A stretch of 64,000 bases of DNA, from NCBI RefSeq assembly GCF_001999245.1, contig NZ_CP019630.1, forward strand, positions 4,121,001 through 4,185,000, given 5' to 3'. The first letter of the stretch is position 1. Each line of letters begins with the position of its first letter. Under the pieces are notes generated by a model. That model worked only from the letters and a program-made list of their open reading frames with translations, was not told the origin of the DNA and made no database searches. This DNA comes from Roseibium algicola. GTDB taxonomy: Bacteria; Pseudomonadota; Alphaproteobacteria; Rhizobiales; Stappiaceae. The translations under genes and the position numbers were made by a program. This document shows positions 8,359-15,948 of the stretch, one piece after another.

Positions 8359-11300
8359 TCCAGACACTTCCGCTCTCATTCGTTCTACTCCCGAATTACC
8401 TGATCTGGATCGAGATGCGTTACCGGATCGTCTCGCGCGTGCATTTGCTGAAATTGTATCGGCACGGGTTACGTTGCGTGATGGCGACGACGGTATTGAA
8501 TCACTCGTCGCGACCATTCGCTTCGCACGACGCCTTGCCCAGACCAATGAGGCATTGGTCGTTGTAAATCCAGATCGAGAAAACAAGGCAGCCGCCGGAT
8601 TTGTCGCGGCTAGTGCGTATCAACTGGTTCATCAGGCTACTGCTCTGAGAGAAGCGGGATTACCAGCGTCTTACTTAAGGCCTGATGGAATAAGCCCAGA
8701 TGTTTCTGCGATGCTGCTCTTTCTCGTAGCTGAGGCTTCGGCAGATGCTGCAGAAGCGGCCACGGCTATGCGCATTCCTACAGGCGACAGGCTTCAATCA
8801 GAACTCATTCTTCACCTAATCATGCTGGCCAATGGTCAGGTAGGCCGCATCCGGGAGCGCAAACGGCCATCACAAGATGAGCTCGTTACCGGTACGGGCG
8901 GTGAGCGCGCAAATGCCGCCCTCTACTATCGTATTTTAAGAGGAGTTCGGGCTCTCGCCTTCGTACTGCAGGGGCGACGGATAAGGGGCATGGTCGATCC
9001 AATTGCAGTATTCGCCGAAGTAAAAGATTTGGCAGCACCTAGCCACGAGGAAGTGACGGAGCTCTTTGGTGAAGGCGCTATTGCTGTGTTTCCGGGCCCA
9101 TTTCATTTGGCGAGCCTCCTGATTGCTGTCGGATCATCACTTTTGGATGGGGCTGTGGTGAATCTTCCTCCTCCAGATGGCGTGCCCAAAGATCGCTGGG
9201 CCGAAGCAATGAAAACGGTGGCCAAAACTCGCCCTTATCTATGGCGGAATCACAAGGACGCCGTAAACCGCGGCTATCTTGAGAACGGAACATCATCGGC
9301 CATCGGTTTCCCAACAGGCGCAGGAAAATCGACGACGGCTCAGTTAAAGATTCACGCCACTTTGTTGTCGGGTCGAAAAGCGGTATTTTTGGCACCGACC
9401 CACGCCCTCGTAGACCAAACAACCCGAGATTTGCGCAATGCTTTTCCGCGCGCTTCCGTCAGAGGAGAACGCACAGATGAGTTTGGCTTCTCTGGTGGTG
9501 ACGAGGAATTGCCGGATCTCATGGTCATGACGCCGGAGGCTTGTCTGCTTTCTACTCATATGGAGCCCGAGCGGTTTGAGGATGTAGGTCTCCTGATTTT
9601 CGACGAATGCCATCTGATGCATCCCAGCACCGATGGGGACCGGCGCGCGATTGACGCAATGCTTTGCATTTTAGGCTTCACGCGGGTCGCACCCGTCGCT
9701 GACATCGTACTGCTTTCAGCCATGATGAAAAACAGTGAGGAACTGAGCGGATGGCTTGCGGAGCTGACAGGTAGGGCAGCTCTGGCTTTGGACAATGCTT
9801 GGAAACCCACACGCCAGCTGAGGGGATGCATCGTCTATGACGCAAAGAGACTGGCGGAGCTTCACAAGCTGCTGAGAAGCGAGCGACGTAAAAAGCCAAA
9901 AGGCGGGGTTCCAGCCGCTGTTGGGCGCCAACTTACGGTTAGGCCAAACGCATTTTTCAGCGTCAAGCAAACCTGGGCTTCCCAGGTCAGACGTGATTAT
10001 GCTCTTGTGCCCCTACTCGATGAGGCATTGCAGTTATCGACAAACAAGTTTTGGAAGCTTACCCCGAATTCGGGCGTTGTTGCGTCTTCGGTTGCAGCGG
10101 CGGCCGCACGCGCTGGGTTGAGAACGCTTGTGTTTTCGCAATCAATCCCAAATGCAGTTTCAATAGCTGACAAGGCAGGGATTGCCCTCGATGTTTGCGA
10201 TGTCGAGCTGAATGAATCGGAACGGAGAGCCTACGAAGTTGCAGTTGATGAAATGGGCGATCCTGAACAACTCTATCTGACACTCACAGATGGTAAGCTT
10301 ACGTCCCGGGCGACAACTCATCATGGACAGTTGCTTCCCGAGGAACGTCAGCTTGCCGAGTCGCTCTACAAGCGGAAAGGGGCGCTGTCGGTACTAGCCG
10401 CGACACCGACCCTCGGTCAGGGCATGAACTTGCCGGCCGATCTTGTCATCATCGCAGAAGATAGCCAGTACGATACCGCATCCGGGCGCAAGGATCTCTT
10501 GAAACCCGAAGACCTGCTCAACGCCGCTGGTCGTGCCGGCAGGGCCGGTGAGAACGCAACGGGCATCGTATTGGTCGTCCCTGGGCGGTTAGTCCCTTTA
10601 GACGATGATGAAAACAAGATCGGCTCCAGATGGACAAGACTTCGAGATATTTTCGGGCAATCAGATCAATGCTTAGTTCTGAATGATCCCTTCACAGCGT
10701 TGATGGATCGCATACACGACAACGCAACCGACGCTGGCGACCTGGAAAAATATGTCGTTGCCCGGCTAGCGGAAACCCAACACGGTGAAGATGGGCAATT
10801 GGATGTTCGCCTCGGCCTGGCGCGAAGCTTTGCGGCTTACCGGAAATGTCTGGAGGCAGAGGAGGACTGGGTCGAAAGTAGGACAGCCGCAGCGCTTTCA
10901 TTGCTGAATACCGATGATGAAGACTTGGCGATAGAGGCAATCACTCTGCGCAATACCGCTTCGATGTTGGGCATGCCGGAAGATGTTCTAAAGGACCTGG
11001 CCAGCGCACTTTCAGATCGGGGCTTTGAGAGTTTCACATCTGTCGCAGAATTGTGCAATTGGATGTTCGATTGGATGCTCGCGAAGCCCGAACATATGCC
11101 TCGCGTGATCAAACCGGAAGGTCTGGAATACCTGTTCGGGAACGATTTCAAGAAGCTGAAAGATGATCAGAGTCGGGCGGACTATGCCCTTCCGAAGCTA
11201 CGTGCCGCACTTGAAGCGTGGATGGGTGGCGCGCCTCTGATCGAGATTCAGAAGGAACTCTCTGACAAGACCCGGGACAAAAAGCGCAGCACAAGTGCAC

Positions 11301-11653
11301 GTAAATTTGTAATCCGGATTATTCCAGACTTGGCGCACCTGTTGGGCGCTCCGCTCCAAATCCTGCAGGGTCACATCAACATGCAATCCAGCGATCCGGT
11401 CGAGCAAGTCCCGGCATTGATACACGCCAATCGCTGTGTCAGGCGAGGATACGCGAGTGCTGAAATGGCAGCCTTCAACACTCTCATGTGGTCTGCAAAA
11501 TGGTCGCGGCGTGAAGTTCATCGAAACTTCTCGAACGTAGTGACGTACCTCAAAGCAGCAAGTCCAGGAGAGACAATTGAAGCGTTAGAGGCTCGTGTTG
11601 AAGCCGCGTCAAACGCTGAACTCAACGATAGAGATTTATCAGATTTGATCTAG
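8351..11653 (+). CDS. HamB-like Ski2-type DExH helicase, Hachiman-type
   Basis: Predicted motor subunit of the Hachiman-like system, expected to sense aberrant DNA and license the HamA nuclease. The 1100-residue protein has a helical N-terminal third, then a superfamily 2 helicase core: Walker A 'GFPTGAGKSTTA' at about residues 319-330, 'LAPTHALVDQ' (motif Ia), DECH in 'LLIFDECHLMH' near residue 417, 'LLSAMM' (motif III), and motif VI 'NAAGRAGRAG' near 722-731. The last is of Ski2/Brr2 type. The C-terminal ~350 residues are helical without a motif I recognise. ATG 8351 is used because it overlaps the nuclease stop; the in-frame ATG at 8297 lies well inside that gene. Confidence 0.8.
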   Translation: MYDPDTSALIRSTPELPDLDRDALPDRLARAFAEIVSARVTLRDGDDGIESLVATIRFARRLAQTNEALVVVNPDRENKAAAGFVAASAYQLVHQATALREAGLPASYLRPDGISPDVSAMLLFLVAEASADAAEAATAMRIPTGDRLQSELILHLIMLANGQVGRIRERKRPSQDELVTGTGGERANAALYYRILRGVRALAFVLQGRRIRGMVDPIAVFAEVKDLAAPSHEEVTELFGEGAIAVFPGPFHLASLLIAVGSSLLDGAVVNLPPPDGVPKDRWAEAMKTVAKTRPYLWRNHKDAVNRGYLENGTSSAIGFPTGAGKSTTAQLKIHATLLSGRKAVFLAPTHALVDQTTRDLRNAFPRASVRGERTDEFGFSGGDEELPDLMVMTPEACLLSTHMEPERFEDVGLLIFDECHLMHPSTDGDRRAIDAMLCILGFTRVAPVADIVLLSAMMKNSEELSGWLAELTGRAALALDNAWKPTRQLRGCIVYDAKRLAELHKLLRSERRKKPKGGVPAAVGRQLTVRPNAFFSVKQTWASQVRRDYALVPLLDEALQLSTNKFWKLTPNSGVVASSVAAAAARAGLRTLVFSQSIPNAVSIADKAGIALDVCDVELNESERRAYEVAVDEMGDPEQLYLTLTDGKLTSRATTHHGQLLPEERQLAESLYKRKGALSVLAATPTLGQGMNLPADLVIIAEDSQYDTASGRKDLLKPEDLLNAAGRAGRAGENATGIVLVVPGRLVPLDDDENKIGSRWTRLRDIFGQSDQCLVLNDPFTALMDRIHDNATDAGDLEKYVVARLAETQHGEDGQLDVRLGLARSFAAYRKCLEAEEDWVESRTAAALSLLNTDDEDLAIEAITLRNTASMLGMPEDVLKDLASALSDRGFESFTSVAELCNWMFDWMLAKPEHMPRVIKPEGLEYLFGNDFKKLKDDQSRADYALPKLRAALEAWMGGAPLIEIQKELSDKTRDKKRSTSARKFVIRIIPDLAHLLGAPLQILQGHINMQSSDPVEQVPALIHANRCVRRGYASAEMAAFNTLMWSAKWSRREVHRNFSNVVTYLKAASPGETIEALEARVEAASNAELNDRDLSDLI

Positions 11654-12682
11654 GTTAGCGGCGATATTCGACTGCGCCGATTTGTTTCAACTACTGCGAT
11701 TTGTAGCATTTGAAACCTCGCTGCTGCCAGACAGAGCTTGCCTCATGGACCTTGAATGACTGCTTTCAAACATTGGAGGAATTCCTCTCGCACACGCAAT
11801 TAACGGTAGGCCCTCGGATAGAGATAGGTGGCGATCCGGATCGCATGCCGGAGCACATTGGCGTCAGCATCGGCGTCGGCATCGACATAGATGCCGCGAA
11901 TGAGCTGCACGATCTTGCCGGTTTCGGCCTGATAGTGGGCACGGGTCTTGTCGAGGTTTTCGCCGACGAGATAGATCAAATTTCTAACTGTCACGTATTT
12001 CAGATACGCAAAAGTTAGAATTTCCCCACCATCCCTCCTCACCGGGGCCGGACCAAGGGGGGGGTAAACCGCACGGGAGCCTGCACCTCACCACATTTAC
12101 AACGCCGGCACCATCGGCACCATCATTGGCATGATGATCAGCAACATGGTGATCACAATGATCACGCGCAGTTAGTCAGCGTAGCGCGGCAACCGCACCT
12201 CGGTCTTTCGTCTGGCATTTAGCGATTAGCCGGTTCTGGATATTGGTTACAAGCCGCTGTTTGGTTGAAATGGCGGCACGAATACAGGCGCCTTACGTCG
12301 CCGCGCGCAAGTAATACGGCTTTATGCATGATCAACCGAAAAATCTCGTGAAAGACAACGAGTCACCAACATCTGCCAAAGAGGTCTAGTTTTTTCCTGC
12401 TTGGAAGCGCCTTCCTTGCCTTGAGCTGCATCTCAATATGTATTTTTTCCGCTTAAGAACTGCTTGGAAAGGGGATGTCAAAAAGGAACCAACCTTTCCG
12501 AAGTCACAGGTGCCTACCACTTCGAGCCGCGGGCATTGACGCTGCTGATCTGCAACGTTGCGCCAAACGGCCTGATGGCTTGCGCTCTGGTGTTGACAGT
12601 GCGATTCTAAAACTTGCGCGGGTGCTGGCACGTCAGGCTGCTCGGGAAGACCATGCGCGCGAGTTGGCGAGGAGCGCATGTG
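11654..12682. other. Gene-poor 1 kb with remnants, before the recombinase
   Basis: No intact gene is convincing here. It contains the HipA-like fragment listed separately. Around 12091-12174 on the plus strand a short stretch reads as a hydrophobic C-terminus ('TIGTIIGMMISNMVIT') without an upstream gene. The rest has short frames with no ribosome site. The mixture of truncated pieces suggests repeated insertion and deletion between cargo and recombinase. Confidence 0.5.
11800..12042 (-). pseudogene. 5' fragment of an AbiEi/HipA-family antitoxin-kinase gene
   Basis: The frame encodes 'LKYVTVRNLIYLVGENLDKT' followed by 'HYQAETGKIVQLIRGIYVD', an Asp/Ala repeat, and 'LRHAIRIATYLYPRAY'. I recognise this as the winged-helix N-terminus of large HipA-family proteins that carry an AbiEi-like antitoxin domain. 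Only about 75 codons remain and a stop follows where the full protein should continue for several hundred residues, so the gene is truncated. The start codon is unclear (no ATG near 'LKYVTV' with a ribosome site). The assignment is from memory of the family and moderately uncertain. Confidence 0.4.
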
Positions 12683-14314
12683 ATGACAAAGAGAGCAGCG
12701 ATTTATGCAAGGTTTTCAACAGACCTGCAAAATGAGCGATCTGTCGAGGACCAATTTGTTCTTTGCCGAAAGCACGCAGAGCAACACCAACTTACTGTTG
12801 TGAGAACCTTTGAAGACAGGGCCAGATCCGGGGCCTCCATATTCGGTAGGGACGGTCTGCTGCAATTGATGGACGCCGCCAGGGATGGTTCGTTCGATGT
12901 GCTGATCGTTGAGGCTCTCGATCGTCTGTCACGCGACATGGAGGATCTTGCCGGCCTGCACAAACGCTTGTCGTTTCTGAATATCGAAATTCGGGCCGTA
13001 CATGAGGGCGTTGCCAACACCGTTCTTGTTGGTCTTCGCGGGTTGGTTGGACAGCTCTATCGTGAGGACAATGCGCACAAGATCCGCAGAGGCCAAGCTG
13101 GTCGAGTGGGGAGCGGCTTAAACGCAGGAGGGCTTACCTTCGGATATGCCCCTGTTCCCGGCGAACCTGGCAAACGAAAAATTGTCGAAGAAGAAGCTCA
13201 AACCATCCGTCGCATCTTCGAAGAGTATGTTGCTGGTCGAACTCCCCGGGACATTGCACATGACTTGAACCGCGATCGCCTTCCCGCGCCTCGCGGCTCT
13301 AAATGGAATGCGTCCACAATCAATGGCAATGTTCAGCGTGGAACGGGCATATTGCAAAACGAGCTGTATGCCGGTCGCCTCGTTTGGAACAAAGTGCGGA
13401 TGGTGAAGAACCCGGATACCGGCCGGAGGATTTCTCGCCCTAATCCAAAAGAAGAATGGCAATCAGCCGATGTGCCGGATCTTGCAATCATATCGACTGA
13501 GCTTTTTGAACAGGCTCAGGCCCGGAAGAAGGAACGCGGAAAAGACCAGCCACACCTTCAGCGCAGACCTCGCCATATGCTTTCAGGACTGTTGAGGTGC
13601 GGCGTATGTGGTTCGGGCATGTCGACGAAGGGGAGGGACAAGTCTGACCGCATCAGGATCAGGTGTTCGGCATCGACGGAGAGCAATTCGTGCCCGGATC
13701 CGAGAACCTTCTATTTGGACACAGTTGAATCCGCGGTGCTAGCGGGCCTGAGTTCAGAGATGAAACAGCCGAAGGTTCTCGCAGAATATGTGAAAACCTA
13801 TCATGAGGAACGCAAGCGACTGTCCGCAGAGGCCGATGCGAAGCGCAGCAGACTGGAACGCCGTGCTGCTCAGCTCAAGCGTGAAATTGACCGTCTTGTC
13901 GATCATTTGGCGAAAGGTATTGGGGACCCAAATGTGATTGGTCCTCGCTCGACGGAGCTTCACTACGAGCGTGAGGATATTCTGGCAGAGCTCGCGGAGG
14001 CTCCTCCTGCATACGAAGTGGTGTCGCTCCATCCTGGCATTCTGTCGCGTTATGAGCAGCAGCTCGAGACGCTTCAGAAAGCGTTGGCGGAGGGAATACG
14101 ATCAGGGGATAGCGAGTGCGCTGAGGCGATGCGCGACCTTGTCGAAACAGTCACGGTGCATCGTGACCCGTCAGCACCTGGTGCCGTTGAGATTGAAGTC
14201 AAAGGTCGCCTATCCGCACTTCTCGGAGAGGGACATTATCCAAACGGCGTGAAAGCGTCGGGGGGATCGATGGTAGCGGAGGAGGGACTCGAACCCCCGA
14301 CACGCGGATTATGA
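12683..14314 (+). CDS. Large serine recombinase/integrase of the conjugative element
   Basis: This site-specific recombinase should integrate and excise the element. The 543-residue protein has a resolvase-type catalytic domain ('AIYARFSTDLQNERSVEDQ', nucleophile Ser12; 'EALDRLSRDMEDLAGL'), a Recombinase domain ('GGLTFGYAPVPG', 'NELYAGRLVWNK'), a zinc ribbon ('LLRCGVCGSGM...IRCSAS..SNSCPD'), a coiled coil near 395-425, and a C-terminal tail. ATG 12683 is 8 bases after AGGAG; an in-frame ATG 69 bases upstream lacks support. The last ~14 codons and the stop lie inside the antisense of the tRNA-Met gene, which explains the tail 'MVAEEGLEPPTRGL' and places the gene at the element's end. Confidence 0.93.
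   Translation: MTKRAAIYARFSTDLQNERSVEDQFVLCRKHAEQHQLTVVRTFEDRARSGASIFGRDGLLQLMDAARDGSFDVLIVEALDRLSRDMEDLAGLHKRLSFLNIEIRAVHEGVANTVLVGLRGLVGQLYREDNAHKIRRGQAGRVGSGLNAGGLTFGYAPVPGEPGKRKIVEEEAQTIRRIFEEYVAGRTPRDIAHDLNRDRLPAPRGSKWNASTINGNVQRGTGILQNELYAGRLVWNKVRMVKNPDTGRRISRPNPKEEWQSADVPDLAIISTELFEQAQARKKERGKDQPHLQRRPRHMLSGLLRCGVCGSGMSTKGRDKSDRIRIRCSASTESNSCPDPRTFYLDTVESAVLAGLSSEMKQPKVLAEYVKTYHEERKRLSAEADAKRSRLERRAAQLKREIDRLVDHLAKGIGDPNVIGPRSTELHYEREDILAELAEAPPAYEVVSLHPGILSRYEQQLETLQKALAEGIRSGDSECAEAMRDLVETVTVHRDPSAPGAVEIEVKGRLSALLGEGHYPNGVKASGGSMVAEEGLEPPTRGL
14271..14314. other. Probable attachment site core in the tRNA 3' half
   Basis: The recombinase frame ends inside the 3' half of tRNA-Met, and everything to the right is core chromosome (mnmA, flagellar genes). 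The element therefore appears to have used the tRNA 3' end as its chromosomal target and to carry an identical segment that restores the gene. The exact core length cannot be fixed without the other element end, which is outside the window. Confidence 0.45.
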
Positions 14315-14347
14315 TTCCGCTGCTCTAACCGGCTGAGCTACTCCGCC
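14271..14347 (-). tRNA. tRNA-Met (CAT anticodon)
   Basis: The minus strand reads GGCGGAG, the D arm, an anticodon stem GCGGA/TCCGC enclosing the loop ATCATAA (anticodon CAT), the T arm GGGGGTTCGAGTCCCTC, the acceptor strand CTCCGCT, and an encoded ACCA. The acceptor stem forms seven pairs with one G-U at the first position. The body fits elongator tRNA-Met better than initiator. A CAT anticodon could also be tRNA-Ile2, but the sequence resembles alphaproteobacterial tRNA-Met. Its 3' half is shared with the end of the recombinase gene. Confidence 0.92.
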
Positions 14348-14461
14348 ATCCCGTGCGATCCGAGCCTGGGTGGCCCGCGCGACGTGGGGTGCTTATAGTG
14401 AGGCGGCGGGCGGGCGTCAAGCGTTGAATTGGCGTCCGGCCGCAAAGTTTTTTGTCTGGCC

Positions 14462-15640
14462 TCAGGCCGCGGAAACCGGGGCTTTGACCTGTGGAAAATC
14501 GATCGCCCAGTCGCCCGTGCGTTCGGTATTGTGGATCCAGCCACCGCCCAGAACACGGGCTGTTTCGTCATCCGTATCAAAGAAGACGCAGGCCTGGCCC
14601 GGGGCGACGCCGGTTTCGCCGTTGGCAAGATCCACGAACGCCTTGCCGTTCAGGATGCGCAAGGTGGCCGGTGCCGGCGGCCGGGTGGAGCGGACCTTGG
14701 CGAAGAGCTCGATCTCGTCGCCTTCGTCCAGCGGCTGATCGCCGATCCAGTTCATTTCGCGCAGCAGGATGGTGCGGGTCGCCAGTGCCTCGCGCGGGCC
14801 GACGACGACACGGCGCTCGTCCGGGTCGAGGCGCACCACATAGAGCGGGTCGCCCGTGGCAACGCCAAGGCCGCGGCGCTGGCCGATGGTGTAGTGAATA
14901 ATGCCGTCGTGCTCACCCAGCACGCGGCCGTCCATATGGACGATCTGGCCAGGTTCGGCCGCATTGGGGCGCAGCTTGCGGATGACCTCGGCATAATCGC
15001 CGTTGGGCACGAAGCAGATGTCCTGGCTGTCCGGCTTGTTGGCGACGGTCAGGCCGAATTCGGCTGCAAGCTCACGCACCTTCGACTTGGGCATGCCGCC
15101 AAGCGGAAAGCGGATGAAATCGAGCTGGTCCTGCGTGGTGGCGAACAGGAAATAGCTCTGGTCGCGGTCAAGATCGGCCGGGCGGAAAAGCGCGCGCTTG
15201 TTGCCCTGCTGGGCGGAGCGGACATAGTGGCCGGTTGCCAGTGCATCGGCGCCAAGATCCTTCGCGGTCTTCAGGAGATCGGTGAACTTGACCGTCTGGT
15301 TGCAGGAGACGCAGGGGATCGGGGTTTCGCCGGCGATGTAGCTGTCGGCGAAACGGTCCATGACCTGTTCCTTGAACCGGCTTTCATAATCCAGCACGTA
15401 ATGGGGAATGCCGATGGTTTCGGCCGCGCGGCGGGCATCATGAATGTCGACGCCCGCGCAACAGGACTTCGCCTTGCTGACGGCGGCGCCGTGATCATAA
15501 AGCTGCAGGGTGACGCCGATGACGTCGTAGCCTTCGGCCTTCATCAGGGCGGCCACGACCGAGCTGTCGACCCCGCCGGACATGGCGACGACAACGCGTG
15601 TGTCTTCCGGGCGGCCGGGCAGATCCAGACTGTTTCGCAT
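14462..15640 (-). CDS. mnmA: tRNA-specific 2-thiouridylase MnmA
   Basis: MnmA adds sulfur at C2 of the wobble uridine (U34) of Lys, Glu and Gln tRNAs, using ATP and a persulfide carrier, in the cytoplasm. The 392-residue protein has the PP-loop SGGVDSS at residues 21-27, '[12 protein letters not shown]', the catalytic Cys in '[12 protein letters not shown]', 'LATGHYVR', 'DRDQSYFL', 'DSQDICFVP' with the second catalytic Cys, and '[12 protein letters not shown]'. Full length for the family. The start at 15640 gives the family N-terminus; a longer frame upstream is not conserved in character. Transcribed away from fliK. Confidence 0.97.
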   Translation of the reverse strand: MRNSLDLPGRPEDTRVVVAMSGGVDSSVVAALMKAEGYDVIGVTLQLYDHGAAVSKAKSCCAGVDIHDARRAAETIGIPHYVLDYESRFKEQVMDRFADSYIAGETPIPCVSCNQTVKFTDLLKTAKDLGADALATGHYVRSAQQGNKRALFRPADLDRDQSYFLFATTQDQLDFIRFPLGGMPKSKVRELAAEFGLTVANKPDSQDICFVPNGDYAEVIRKLRPNAAEPGQIVHMDGRVLGEHDGIIHYTIGQRRGLGVATGDPLYVVRLDPDERRVVVGPREALATRTILLREMNWIGDQPLDEGDEIELFAKVRSTRPPAPATLRILNGKAFVDLANGETGVAPGQACVFFDTDDETARVLGGGWIHNTERTGDWAIDFPQVKAPVSAA

Positions 15641-15948
15641 CCAGTGTACTTCCAGAAGTTTTTGGCCGATCGCGCAGACGGGGCGGTTGTCTGTCCCGAG
15701 CCTTCCACGCCCTGCCGGGCGGGCGGCGATCAAGGGCCCTATTCAAAGTTGGCGGCACTATACAGATAAGGAGAGCGGCTGCCAATTGCTTCCCCCGCAT
15801 GGCAGGCACGCTTTGCCGGACCGGCAAAGCTTGCCGCCCGAAACCCGAGGGAGTTTCGCTTCGCCTTTGAAAAAGATGAGCAAAATCAAAGGTTCTGACA
15901 GGGTTTAACGTTTGGCCCGATGTTTGCTTTCTATTCCGGTGACGAAAT
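15641..15948. promoter_or_regulatory. Divergent intergenic region mnmA/fliK
   Basis: These 308 bases must hold the promoters of mnmA (minus) and of fliK-flgD (plus). I see no perfect CtrA box and no sigma-54 site with correct spacing; a TGGCA/TTGC pair at 15800-15815 has the wrong distance. Overlapping reading frames here look like non-coding shadows. Confidence 0.4.

Noticed and set aside
11710..12018. 102-codon plus-strand frame after hamB
   Set aside because: Antisense to the HipA-like fragment, which has the more protein-like sequence.
12475..12735. 86-codon frame before the recombinase
   Set aside because: Overlaps the recombinase start in another frame and has no ribosome site or protein-like composition.
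14429..15769. 446-codon plus-strand frame across mnmA
   Set aside because: Antisense to a clear MnmA; its start overlaps the tRNA flank and it has no recognisable fold.
15800..15815. TGGCA...TTGC pair resembling a sigma-54 promoter before fliK
   Set aside because: The GG-GC distance is 12 or 8 bases, not the required 10.
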